From: Ruegeria sp. HKCCA6707
GTDB taxonomy: Bacteria > Pseudomonadota > Alphaproteobacteria > Rhodobacterales > Rhodobacteraceae
Direction: 5' to 3'
NCBI RefSeq assembly: GCF_013033515.1
Contig: NZ_WQEG01000010.1
Span: 1-64,000, forward strand
DNA: 64,000 bases
The number at the start of each line of letters is the position of its first letter. Within the stretch, counting starts at the first letter, position 1. This document shows, one piece after another, positions 1 to 8,080 of this stretch. The notes beneath the pieces are model-generated. The model was given only the letters and a program-made list of their open reading frames with translations. It made no database searches and had not been told where the DNA came from. The position numbers and the translations under genes were made by a program.

Positions 1-2
1 AA

Positions 3-62
3 AAACCCGTCGCCGTCGCAGGCATCAGCAAAGACGACATGCGCACACAGGTCGGAGCCTGA
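3..62 (+). CDS. C-terminal end of an unidentified protein (partial)
   Basis: The first bases read open in one plus frame as KPVAVAGISKDDMRTQVGA followed by TGA. The rest of the gene lies outside the window, so the product cannot be named. Two strong hairpins follow the stop at once, which fits the end of a transcription unit. Too short for any family call; that it is coding is inferred from the open frame and the terminator behind it. Confidence 0.45.
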   Translation, partial: KPVAVAGISKDDMRTQVGA

Positions 63-73
63 TCCTCCTCCCC

Positions 74-93
74 GGCCGGGGTTTTCCCCGGCC
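74..93 (+). terminator. GC-rich hairpin, 8-bp stem with TTTT loop
   Basis: GGCCGGGG, loop TTTT, CCCCGGCC: a perfect stem 12 bases after the stop of the partial gene. No T-run follows, so it is either a weak intrinsic terminator or an mRNA-protecting stem. Confidence 0.5.
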
Positions 94-98
94 TCGGG

Positions 99-136
99 CG
101 TGCCCCCTTTGTTACTTCCTTCGCAAAGGGGGCACG
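99..136. terminator. 13-bp perfect hairpin
   Basis: CGTGCCCCCTTTG (99-111) pairs perfectly with CAAAGGGGGCACG (124-136) around a 12-base loop. It lies between the partial plus-strand gene and the 3' end of the minus-strand operon ending at 242, so it could serve as a two-way terminator. Confidence 0.5.
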
Positions 137-241
137 TTCATCGGCAACGCTGCTTGTCATCAGATTCTGCGGACAAACGGTTTCGGTCGGCAGGGTCAGA
201 GATTTGGTCTCGGCGGTGTACCACCGCTTTGGGCGCGTGAG

Positions 242-913
242 TTACATCACGCCGAATTTCTCAAAGGCTTCAACAGTGCTCATGCCCTCTTTGATGGCAA
301 TGGCCACCTTGTTTTCGGTTGCCACCTTGTCCAGCGCCTTTTCGACCGCTTCCTGTTCTACTTCGGCAGGAATGGCCAGGACGCCTTCTTCATCTGCAAA
401 GATCAGATCGCCAGGGGCCACTACGGTTGCACCGATCTGCATCTTGACGCGATAGTCCAGAACTTTGCCGCGTACGCCCTGGTCCTGGGCAAAGCTGCCC
501 CTTGAAAACACCGGAAACCCGAGGCGGCGAATTTCATCAGTGTCACGCACAAAGCCGTCCAGAATGGCGCCTGCAGCCTTGAGATGCTGCGCCCGCGTGG
601 ACATCAGCCCGCCCCAAAGCGCGTAGTCAAAAGAGGACCCGCTGGCCAGATAGATTTCGTTTTCCCGCAGACTGTCCAGTGCTTCGAACATGATGCCAAA
701 CGGTTTGTCGGCCATCGGTCCATGGCCCGCCCCATCGGGATAATCGGCCTCGAGCACCGGCATGGCGCGTCCCACAAGTTTGGTCCCGGGGACAAGCGGT
801 TTGATCGACTGCGGCAGGAACTGATTGCTATGGCCCATGACGTCGAGAACGTCGCCAACCACAGCGGTAAAAAGCTGCTCTTTGATCTGGGTGAACATCT
901 GGGTGTCGGTCAT
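242..913 (-). CDS. RraA/HMG-aldolase family protein
   Basis: 223 aa from ATG at 913 (MTDTQMFTQ), preceded by GAGAG at a suitable distance; a longer open frame upstream is only read-through of the neighbouring SDR. The core GAILDGFVRD...PVF.RG...GDLIFADEEGV is the family signature: the RD pair and the GD...D stretch bind metal and substrate in 4-hydroxy-4-methyl-2-oxoglutarate and oxaloacetate aldolases. Members cleave or decarboxylate 2-keto acids, while some (RraA proper) regulate RNase E. Last gene of an operon with SDR and alcohol dehydrogenase, so a retro-aldol step on a keto acid made by them is more likely than an RNase role. Substrate unknown. Confidence 0.85.
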   Translation of the reverse strand: MTDTQMFTQIKEQLFTAVVGDVLDVMGHSNQFLPQSIKPLVPGTKLVGRAMPVLEADYPDGAGHGPMADKPFGIMFEALDSLRENEIYLASGSSFDYALWGGLMSTRAQHLKAAGAILDGFVRDTDEIRRLGFPVFSRGSFAQDQGVRGKVLDYRVKMQIGATVVAPGDLIFADEEGVLAIPAEVEQEAVEKALDKVATENKVAIAIKEGMSTVEAFEKFGVM

Positions 914-923
914 GGTTGATCTC

Positions 924-1694
924 TCAAAATCCTGTGGCGGCACCGCCATCCACAAGGACGACCTGGCCGGTGATGTATTTGGCGGCGGGCGAGGCGAGAA
1001 ACGCGCAGGTCCAACCGATATCTTCGGGGGCGCCAAGCCGTTCCATGGGAATGCGCGACAGGATCTTTTGCTGTCGCGGTAGGTCCCCGGCGGTGGCTTT
1101 GCGGTACAGGTCGGTATCGATCCAGCCCGGAGCGACTGCATTCACGCGAACCCCCTGGCTAGAAAGCTCGGCCGACAGGCCACGCACCACTCCGGTCAGG
1201 GCGGTTTTGGCTGTAGTATAGCCCAGAACGCTGGGCTGGCCGATGAAGGCAGTCATTGATGAGGTGAACAATACGGCACCCGCGCCCGCCTCGATCTGAT
1301 CTGGAACAAGCGCACGCGTCAGTTCCAGTGCACCGCGTACATGCACGTCGAACACGCTATCAAATTCGGCGATGCCGCTGTCGAGGAATGGTTTTTTCAC
1401 CGTATTGCCAGCGTTATTGACCAATATGTCGATCGGGCCGTGGGTGTCTCGGATGGCTTGTGCTTGCGCAGCGACGCTGTCGACATCCGACAGATCCAAC
1501 TGATGCCAAGCCGTATTGCCCCCGATATCGTCGCACGCCTTGCGCAGGACATCGGTGCGTCGGCCCGCGATGATCACCCGTGCACCCGCGCGGGACAGAC
1601 ATTGCGCAATGGCCAGTCCCAATCCGCTGCCCCCGCCGGTGACCAGCGCCTGTTTTCCGCTCAGCCCGTAAATCTTGTTCAGATCAGTTGTCAT
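924..1694 (-). CDS. SDR-family NAD(P)-dependent oxidoreductase
   Basis: 256 aa classical short-chain dehydrogenase from ATG at 1694, which overlaps the stop of the upstream alcohol dehydrogenase in an ATGA, so the two are translationally coupled. TGGGSGLG nucleotide loop near the N terminus, NNAGN, catalytic Ser (TSSM) and YTTAK, and a C-terminal VDGG. Probably oxidises or reduces a sugar-derived hydroxy/keto acid in the same pathway as the neighbouring dehydrogenase and RraA-type aldolase. The precise substrate cannot be read from sequence. Confidence 0.88.
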   Translation of the reverse strand: MTTDLNKIYGLSGKQALVTGGGSGLGLAIAQCLSRAGARVIIAGRRTDVLRKACDDIGGNTAWHQLDLSDVDSVAAQAQAIRDTHGPIDILVNNAGNTVKKPFLDSGIAEFDSVFDVHVRGALELTRALVPDQIEAGAGAVLFTSSMTAFIGQPSVLGYTTAKTALTGVVRGLSAELSSQGVRVNAVAPGWIDTDLYRKATAGDLPRQQKILSRIPMERLGAPEDIGWTCAFLASPAAKYITGQVVLVDGGAATGF

Positions 1695-2722
1695 AGTGCC
1701 ACTACCAGTTTCAAAACCTCTTGTGGGTGCTGATCCCAATAGGGCAGGGCACCGCTTGCATCGGCCAGCGCAATCTCGCGCGTGATCAGCAGATCGGCGT
1801 CTGATCCAAGCTCTTCGAGCGCGGCCACCACATCATCGAAATCCGCGCGACTGGCATTGCGCGAGCCGAAGATGTCCAGTTCTTTCAGGTTGAACTGTTT
1901 GGTTTCGTAGGTGACAGGCGCCTTGGAATACCCGACATACACCACCCGACCGCAATAGGCCGCCAGATCTACGGCAGCGACAAAGGTCTCGGGGATGCCG
2001 ACTGCCTCGATGGCCAGATCGACACCGGCACCCTGGGTCAGTCGCTCGATCTCTTGCGCCAGTTCCGGGCCGGTCAAGGTCAGAAACTGCGCCGCGCCAC
2101 TTGCGCGTGCCACCTGTTCTTTGGCGGCTATCGGGTCAACCGCGATGACCTTCGCGCCAGCGCGCGCTGCAGCCATGATCGCTCCGATTCCGATCATGCC
2201 GCAGCCAAGGACCAGAACCGTGTCTCCCGCGCCTGCCGACCCGCGTCTGGCTGCATGAAAGCCGACCGAAAGCGGCTCGACCAGCGCGAGTCGGCGCGGC
2301 GGGAGTGACGTGTTCGGGATCACTGAATCGGCAGGAACAACGATCTCTTCGCGCAACGCGCCGTCGCGTTGCACACCCATGGTCTGGTTGAAACGGCAGG
2401 CATAGCTGCGACCTGCCTTGCAGGAGGTGCACTCACCGCAGGCCGAATAGGGCCAGAGGATCACGGATTGTCCCAACTCTAGACCTTCGGGCGCGCCTGC
2501 TCCGATTTCGACAATTGTGCCGGCCACCTCGTGCCCGGGGACCCGGGGGAAAGCAACCAAGGGGTTTTTGCCGCGAAACGTATTCAAATCACTGCCGCAC
2601 AGCCCGACATAGTGCACTTTCACGCGCACTTCGCCCGGTCCGGGGGTTTGTGCGGGGATATCACACAGGACGGATTTCCCCACGGCTTCTATGCGCAGTG
2701 CCTTCATCAAACGGTCCGTCAT
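1691..2722 (-). CDS. Zinc-dependent alcohol/polyol dehydrogenase
   Basis: 343 aa MDR-family enzyme from ATG at 2722 (MTDRLMKAL), coupled by ATGA to the permease gene before it. Catalytic zinc ligands in GLCGSD and GHE, four-Cys structural zinc lobe CGECTSCKAGRSYAC, and Rossmann loop LGCGMIGIGA. Closest in pattern to sorbitol, idonate and threonine dehydrogenases. Likely oxidises a polyol or sugar-acid hydroxyl with NAD. The open frame runs on much further upstream, but that extension is antisense-type junk over the permease and has no family similarity. Confidence 0.88.
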   Translation of the reverse strand: MTDRLMKALRIEAVGKSVLCDIPAQTPGPGEVRVKVHYVGLCGSDLNTFRGKNPLVAFPRVPGHEVAGTIVEIGAGAPEGLELGQSVILWPYSACGECTSCKAGRSYACRFNQTMGVQRDGALREEIVVPADSVIPNTSLPPRRLALVEPLSVGFHAARRGSAGAGDTVLVLGCGMIGIGAIMAAARAGAKVIAVDPIAAKEQVARASGAAQFLTLTGPELAQEIERLTQGAGVDLAIEAVGIPETFVAAVDLAAYCGRVVYVGYSKAPVTYETKQFNLKELDIFGSRNASRADFDDVVAALEELGSDADLLITREIALADASGALPYWDQHPQEVLKLVVAL

Positions 2723-3680
2723 TGCGAGTTCGGGTTGGTAATGCGGGCGATCATCAAAGATCCAAGAATAATCAGACCATAGATGGCCTGGATCCAGAAA
2801 GAAGGCACCTGCGCCAGTGTCAGAATGTTCTGCACGATCCCCAGCAGAAGAACACCGGTCAGAGCGCCAATCATCGACCCTTTGCCGCCGTCCAGTGAGA
2901 TGCCACCGATGACCGCTGCGGCAAAGACGGTAAAGATCATACCTTGGCCCTGGCTTGCGCTGATCGCGCCGACATAGCCGGTAAGGATGATGCCCGCCAC
3001 CGCTGCCAGTATCCCGGCGAAGATGAACACGCCCATTGTGATCCGTTCGACGCGGATGCCCGCCGCGCGCGCTGCTTCGGCGTTGCCGCCGATTGCGTAG
3101 ATGGCCCGACCTGTCCGGTGATAGCGCATGAACACGCCGGCACAGATAAAGACAATCAAAGCCAGCCAGACAGATATGGGCATCCAGAGAAATGTCTTTG
3201 TGGCCAACCAGAAAAAGCTGCTGGGCATATCCCACAGGGTCTGGCCTTCGGTGACGCCCACATGCAGCCCCCGCAGGACAATCAGCATCGCCAGAGTGAC
3301 GATGAAGGCGTTCAGTTTAAGTTTGACGATCATGAACCCGTTCAGGATCCCGATGATGGCCCCGGCCAATAAGGTGCAGCTTAGCGCCAGCGCCACGGGC
3401 CATTCGGTGCCAAACCCGGCCGAAGCCGCAGGGATCACCAGCATCGCACCAAGCGCAGGGGTAATGCCCACATTGCTTTCCAGTGTCAGGTCGAATTTGC
3501 CGGTTATGATGATTAGGCTTTCACCCAGAACCAACAAGGATAACGCCGCGGATGCGCCCAGGATCGTTGCAAGGTTGGCAAGCGTAAGGAAGTTTCCGTC
3601 AACATAAGCGCCTATCACGATCAGCGCGACGATCGGAGGCACCAAAGCGAGCTCGCGCAGCAGGCCCAGGATCGCGTTGC
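2719..3680 (-). pseudogene. CUT2-type sugar ABC permease, 5' end lost at a rearrangement junction
   Basis: RbsC-like permease covering almost the whole family: reading from LGLLRELALVPPIVAL through TGKFDLTLES, LNGFMIVKLKLNAFIVTLAML, AGIRVERITMG and GGISLDGGKGSMIGA to the stop at 2719. Upstream of about 3680 the family sequence stops abruptly and the same DNA, read on the other strand, is the 3' part of a second permease. No ATG or convincing ribosome site lies near the break, so the native start and perhaps 10-30 residues are missing. It could be read from a non-canonical start, but the partner ATPase and binding protein are absent nearby, so the transporter is probably dead. The exact break point is uncertain by about 10 bases. 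Confidence 0.75.
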
Positions 3681-4044
3681 CTCCGCGATGTTTGTCGGCA
3701 GCGGGTGGCTGCTGCAATCGGGTATCGGCATCGGCATCGAGTTCACGGTGATCGCCGCCGTCATCCTGGGCGGTACCAAGTTGAGTGGGGGGGCAGGCAC
3801 CGTGGTCGGCTCGGTCATCGGAGCCATCTTTCTGGTGCTGATCGACAACGGCCTGAACCTGATGAACGCGTCGCCTTATATCTACGATATCGTAAGGGGA
3901 TCGGTGCTGTTGGCGGCGGTGGCCATTGATCGGTATTCGGCGATGCGACAGAAATCCGCGCTCGAGTCTCAGCGTGCGGCCCGGCTTGGGATAGACAGCA
4001 CGCTCGTGTCCCCACCCGAACCGCTGCGTGGCCAAAACGGCTGA
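3679..4044 (+). pseudogene. 3' fragment of a second CUT2 sugar ABC permease
   Basis: In the plus frame the DNA reads ASAMFVGSGWLLQSG then EFTVIAAVILGGTKLSGGAGTVVG and LVLIDNGLNLMNASPYIYDIVRGSVLLAAVAID, the typical last third of an RbsC-type permease, ending at 4044. The first two thirds are missing. An ATG at 3688 opens a 118-residue frame but is internal to the family. It lies back to back with the truncated minus-strand permease and meets caiB tail to tail three bases after its stop. Almost certainly non-functional. Confidence 0.75.
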
Positions 4045-4046
4045 TC

Positions 4047-5192
4047 TCAGCCGAGCCCTATCTCTTTCAGCAGGGCGGCCCCATGTTCGTTGAGCAGGGG
4101 TGCCGCTTGCAACTCCGCCACCCGCGTTCCGCCAAACCGAACGGGCGATTGCATCATGCGCAGGTCCGTGCCGGACGACGTTTGAACCTGCTGGATCATG
4201 TCGGTGAAGCCGTCTGACGCCAGCGTTTCGGGCCAGTCCAGAACCCGCGCGCACCAGACGCCCTGCGGTCCAAGTTCCTGTTCCCATGCTTTTGCGCTGC
4301 GGGTGCGAAAAGCGCGTTGCAAGCGGTTGAATATCTCTTCTTTCCGTTGGAACAGATAGCCCGGATCGTCCTGATCCCCGCACAGATCGGGCAGGTCCAT
4401 CAGCTTTGCCAAGGTTTCAATCGGTGTCATCGCCAGCGCCAGATGCCCTTCTGCGGTTTCATAGACACCGTAGGGCGCAGCCAGATAGCCATGGGCAGAG
4501 CCTTGCTTTAACCGTTGCGGCGGCCGTTCACCGTTGTTCAGATAGGTGGTGAGAAATTCAAATTGCAGGTCGAGCAGGGAGTCTAGAAGGCTGGTTTCGA
4601 CCAATGCGCCTTCGCCAGTACGCGACCTATGAAACAAGGCCCCCAGCAGGCCTTGCGCCAGATTGGCTCCGGCGCTGATATCTGCAATGGGCAGGCCAAC
4701 GGGAACAGGCCCTTGTTCGGCATTCCCGTTGAGCCACATGATCCCCGACCGGGCCTGCGCCAGCAGATCCTGACCCGGTAGATCGGCCCACTCTCCGCTG
4801 GGGCCATAGCCTGACACCGAGCCATATATGATATCGGGCTTGATCTGTTGGACATCGCAATAACCAAGTCCCAACCGCTCCATGACACCGGGGCGGAAAT
4901 TCTGAATAACGATGTCAGCGCGCCCGATCAGCCGCCGGGCCGCCTCAAGCCCTTGGGGCGATTTCAGGTCCAGCGCGATACTTTCTTTCCCACGGTTGAT
5001 GGAATGAAACAGGGTCGAGTCGTCTTCGATCCGGGTATCCGACAAGTAGATCTGTCGGCACAGATCGCCCTTGTCGGGGTTCTCAACCTTGATGACTCGC
5101 GCACCCATGTCGAGCAGTTTCAGCGAGGCATAGGGCCCGGCGAGAAACTGGCTGAAGTCGACAACCGTTATCCCTTTGAGCGGCGCAATCAT
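4047..5192 (-). CDS. CaiB/BaiF family CoA-transferase
   Basis: 381 aa class III CoA-transferase. N-terminal VVDFSQFLAGPYASLKLLDMGARVIKVE is the CoA-binding start of the family; FHSINRGKESIALDLK and NFRPGVMERLGLGY follow; the catalytic Asp should be the one in GLPIADISAG. Moves CoA between carboxylic acids. Starts at ATG 5192, three bases after the stop of a paralogous gene, so the two are probably co-translated and may act as a heteromer. With enoyl-CoA hydratase in the same operon, the pair suggests activation of a carboxylic acid to its CoA ester and hydration or lyase chemistry on it. Confidence 0.9.
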   Translation of the reverse strand: MIAPLKGITVVDFSQFLAGPYASLKLLDMGARVIKVENPDKGDLCRQIYLSDTRIEDDSTLFHSINRGKESIALDLKSPQGLEAARRLIGRADIVIQNFRPGVMERLGLGYCDVQQIKPDIIYGSVSGYGPSGEWADLPGQDLLAQARSGIMWLNGNAEQGPVPVGLPIADISAGANLAQGLLGALFHRSRTGEGALVETSLLDSLLDLQFEFLTTYLNNGERPPQRLKQGSAHGYLAAPYGVYETAEGHLALAMTPIETLAKLMDLPDLCGDQDDPGYLFQRKEEIFNRLQRAFRTRSAKAWEQELGPQGVWCARVLDWPETLASDGFTDMIQQVQTSSGTDLRMMQSPVRFGGTRVAELQAAPLLNEHGAALLKEIGLG

Positions 5193-5195
5193 GGA

Positions 5196-6362
5196 TCAGC
5201 TTGTTTCAAATTCCAGCGCACCCAGCACGTCCTGTGTATCTGCCCCCAATTCGGGCGCACCTGCGGGGTTTTTCAGGGCTTTGCCATCAATCCTGATCGG
5301 ACAGCGCGTTGTCTGTGCCTCTTGCCCCGACGCGGTGCGAATGGTCTGCACCGGATCAAGGGCCTTGAACCCGTCACTGGCGACAAAGCCGGGCCAGTCC
5401 AGAACCTCGGCGCACCAGATGCCAGTGGGTTCCAACAGGCCGACCCAATGCTGGGCGGGCTTTTGTTCGATGATCCCTGCAATCACCGCCTTGATCTCAT
5501 TTAAACGCGAAAAGGCCTGATCCTGGCCAAACTCTGACAGCTCGGGCGCGTCAAGCAGATCGGCCACTTTCGCCAGAGGGGCCATCGCCAGCGCCATATA
5601 TCCGTCTGACGTGCGATAAATACCGTAAGGAGCAGGCTGATAGGGGTTGGCGTTGCCGAATGCGTGGCGTTGCGGCTGGCGTTGGTCGTCGTTGAGGAAG
5701 CAGGTGAATTGTTCAAAGGTCATGTCGATGGCCGCCGACAACAAGTCCACCTCCACAAGCCCGCCTTTGCCGGTCACGCCTCGGCGCACCAGACAAGCCA
5801 GAATACCCTGAACCAGATTGCCAGCGGTTGCCACATCCAACATGGCAAAGCCGGTCGGAACGGGACCATCCTGGGCATTGCCGTTCAGCCAGGCGATGCC
5901 CGACAGCGATTGCACCAGAAGGTCTTGTCCGGGCTTGGCCACCCAGGGGCCGTCGGTCCCGTAGCCGGACACAGCCCCATAGACCATGCGCGGGTTCAGT
6001 GCCTTGACGGTGTCATAGCCCAGACCGATACGTTCCATCACGCCCGGGCGGAAATTGTGGATCATCACATCGCATTCAGTAATCAGCGCGCGGATCTTTT
6101 CCAGATCCGTGGACTGTTTCAGATCAGCGGTTACGCTTTTCTTGCCGCGATTGAAGGTATGAAACACAAGACTGTCATTGCCGACCTTCTGATCGTTCAC
6201 CACCATTGACCGGCACAGATCACCGCCTTGAGGTCTTTCGATCTTGATGACCTCGGCCCCCAGATCGGCCAAGCGCAACGCGGCAACGGGACCTGCCAGA
6301 AACTGCGCAAAATCAAGCACGCGGAGCCCGTCCAGGGGGCGCATCTGCGGCGCTTCGGTCAT
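5196..6362 (-). CDS. CaiB/BaiF family CoA-transferase (second paralogue)
   Basis: 388 aa from ATG at 6362 (MTEAPQMRPL), with AAAGGAAT about six bases upstream; an in-frame TTG at 6377 is less likely. LRVLDFAQFLAGPVAALRLADLGAEVIKIERPQGGDLCRSM, FHTFNRGKKSVTADLK, NFRPGVMERIGLGY and the catalytic-Asp region AMLDVATAG mark a class III CoA-transferase. Clearly homologous to the next gene downstream along its full length, so the pair arose by duplication. Follows iclR after 15 bases. Confidence 0.9.
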   Translation of the reverse strand: MTEAPQMRPLDGLRVLDFAQFLAGPVAALRLADLGAEVIKIERPQGGDLCRSMVVNDQKVGNDSLVFHTFNRGKKSVTADLKQSTDLEKIRALITECDVMIHNFRPGVMERIGLGYDTVKALNPRMVYGAVSGYGTDGPWVAKPGQDLLVQSLSGIAWLNGNAQDGPVPTGFAMLDVATAGNLVQGILACLVRRGVTGKGGLVEVDLLSAAIDMTFEQFTCFLNDDQRQPQRHAFGNANPYQPAPYGIYRTSDGYMALAMAPLAKVADLLDAPELSEFGQDQAFSRLNEIKAVIAGIIEQKPAQHWVGLLEPTGIWCAEVLDWPGFVASDGFKALDPVQTIRTASGQEAQTTRCPIRIDGKALKNPAGAPELGADTQDVLGALEFETS

Positions 6363-6377
6363 GGGTATTCCTTTCAA

Positions 6378-7187
6378 TTAAACAGTCAAAGCCGCCTCGA
6401 AGGGGCTGGAGCTTATCTGAAAGCCTAAGGACTTTGACAGCTCGGCCGCTGTGACACGGATTGTGGAAAGCGTCTCTGCTGCGGACGCGGTTTCCTTGGT
6501 CTGGGCAATGAAACCCGAAGTGATTGCAGCGGTGACACCCCGGCTGTCGAACACCGGTACACAGAGGTTACGAACGCCGCTGACCATCTTGCTTGGTGTA
6601 TCCTCGAACCCGTCCATGCGAATACGCGCCAAGCGCTCTTTCGTCTTCTTCTGCGCTTTGGCGGGCAACCGGGCGATATAGCGCTTTTGAACATCATCTG
6701 CAGAAAAGGCCAGGATCACATGGCCTGAACTGGTCTGCTCGACCGGAAACAAGGCGCCGGTTCTGACAGCATAGCCTGCAGGCAGCGGACTTTGGATCGA
6801 CGCCAGAACCAGAATGTTCTCGCGGTTCAGCACACCCAAATGGCACGATTGCATGCTGCGCGCGGAAATACGTTCCAGCATTGGCAGTGCGGCCTGGATC
6901 AGGCGTTCTGTTGGATCGTGGCGGTGGGACAGCTCAAACAGTTGGAGCGTCAACGCGTACCGGTTGGTTTCCTCGTCTTGCCGCAGATATCCACGATCAG
7001 CGAGATAGACCACGACACGGTAGATTTCGCCCATCGTACGTCCAAGCGCATCCACGATCTCATTCATCGTCAGCCCTGACGGGGAGTCGGCCAGAAGCTC
7101 CAGCACATCCAGTGCCTTTTCGACGGCCGGAACCATCGATTTTTCTTTCTTTGATGCAGTGGTTGCGATGTTGCCCGATTTTGTCAT
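6378..7187 (-). CDS. IclR-family transcriptional regulator
   Basis: 269 aa. N-terminal winged helix (VEKALDVLELLADSPSGLTMNEIVDALGRTMGEIYRVVVYLADRGYL, about residues 22-68) followed by an IclR effector domain (LPAGYAVRTGALFPVEQTSSGHVILAF, VRNLCVPVFDSRGVTAAIT). ATG overlaps the stop of the enoyl-CoA hydratase gene in ATGA. Encoded inside the operon it presumably controls, divergent from the plus-strand operon at 8081; an imperfect palindrome at 8002-8028 between them is a candidate operator. IclR proteins usually sense a small organic acid; the effector is unknown. Confidence 0.9.
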   Translation of the reverse strand: MTKSGNIATTASKKEKSMVPAVEKALDVLELLADSPSGLTMNEIVDALGRTMGEIYRVVVYLADRGYLRQDEETNRYALTLQLFELSHRHDPTERLIQAALPMLERISARSMQSCHLGVLNRENILVLASIQSPLPAGYAVRTGALFPVEQTSSGHVILAFSADDVQKRYIARLPAKAQKKTKERLARIRMDGFEDTPSKMVSGVRNLCVPVFDSRGVTAAITSGFIAQTKETASAAETLSTIRVTAAELSKSLGFQISSSPFEAALTV

Positions 7188-7948
7188 CCGCTTTCCCCTT
7201 TGGCTGAGGCGAGGAGTCTAGCCTGCTCGGCCTTTGCGAAACAGAGGGACATCAATTCATTTTCGTTGCGCAAGCCTTGTTCCGTGGTCAAATCGATTGC
7301 CCCGCGCACGGCGGCTTTAACAGCCTGAGTTGCAACGGGTGAGTGGGCGGCAATGTCCTGCGCAAGCGCGCGTGCCTGGGTCAGTTCTTCTCCGGGCTCC
7401 ACCAGATACTCGACCATGCCGATCCTGTTGGCCTCTTCTGCCGAGAACCGTTGACCTGTCAGCAGGATCTTCATTGCCTGGCCATAACCACACATTCGGG
7501 TCAGATGTTGGGCTGCGCCGCCTGCTCCGTTCCAGCCCAGTTGTACTTCGGGGGCTGAAAACTGCGCTGAACGCGCAACCACGCGCAGATCACAGGCCAG
7601 AGCGATTTCAAGCCCGCCGCCCAAGGCCCAGCCCTTGACTGCGGCAATGGCAGGTTTGCGCAGAGCAAGGATGGGCGGGATATAGTCGAACCGGTTACGC
7701 CAGGCCCAGAAATCCTCATACCCTTCCAATGCCTTGATATCTGAACCGGCGCAAAACGCCTTTTCGCCAGCGCCGTGGAAAACCACCACATGCACGTCTT
7801 TGGCCTCGTTCGCCTTGGTGCAGCAATCGGCCAATTGCCGGTACATTTCGGGGGTCAGCGCGTTGTGTTTCTCAGGGCGGTCCAGAACGATTTCGGCAGT
7901 GTTTTCTCGAAATTCGATTCGAACGCATCCGTTTTCGGTCTCGCTCAT
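7184..7948 (-). CDS. Enoyl-CoA hydratase/isomerase family protein
   Basis: 254 aa crotonase-fold protein. IVLDRPEKHNALTPEM, FCAGSDIKALEG and the oxyanion-hole stretch KPAIAAVKGWALGGGLEIALACDLRV are typical. After GGGLE the hydratase Glu pair is only partly recognisable (APEVQLGWNGAGG), so hydratase, lyase or isomerase activity cannot be told apart. First gene of the minus-strand operon that continues into iclR and two CoA-transferases, hence likely to act on the CoA ester they make. GAGAC lies a few bases before the ATG. Confidence 0.88.
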   Translation of the reverse strand: MSETENGCVRIEFRENTAEIVLDRPEKHNALTPEMYRQLADCCTKANEAKDVHVVVFHGAGEKAFCAGSDIKALEGYEDFWAWRNRFDYIPPILALRKPAIAAVKGWALGGGLEIALACDLRVVARSAQFSAPEVQLGWNGAGGAAQHLTRMCGYGQAMKILLTGQRFSAEEANRIGMVEYLVEPGEELTQARALAQDIAAHSPVATQAVKAAVRGAIDLTTEQGLRNENELMSLCFAKAEQARLLASAKGESG

Positions 7949-8001
7949 GGAGTCTCACTCAATTCTATAACTCTTGGGCAAGAGCCTAGCACAACCTATT
8001 T

Positions 8002-8028
8002 CAAATACAAAAGTAATTTTTATACTTG
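8002..8028. promoter_or_regulatory. Candidate IclR operator in the divergent promoter region
   Basis: A 27-bp AT-rich imperfect palindrome with CAAATA on the left and TACTTG on the right; 10 of 13 base pairs of the arms match. It lies between the enoyl-CoA hydratase/IclR operon and the divergent gene at 8081, where an IclR protein would be expected to act. Assignment to this regulator is inference. Confidence 0.4.
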
Positions 8029-8080
8029 CAATAACCTGTCAACTTGCGCCATGCTGTTTGCGTCAAAAGGGGCGTGGTGG

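Noticed and set aside
2723-3235. N-terminal extension of the Zn-dehydrogenase frame at 1691-3235
   Set aside because: It is the wrong frame of the permease gene; the family start and the ATGA coupling place the ATG at 2722.
3681-4383. N-terminal extension of the truncated permease frame up to 4383
   Set aside because: This stretch is antisense to the second permease fragment and overlaps caiB; it has no membrane segments or family similarity.
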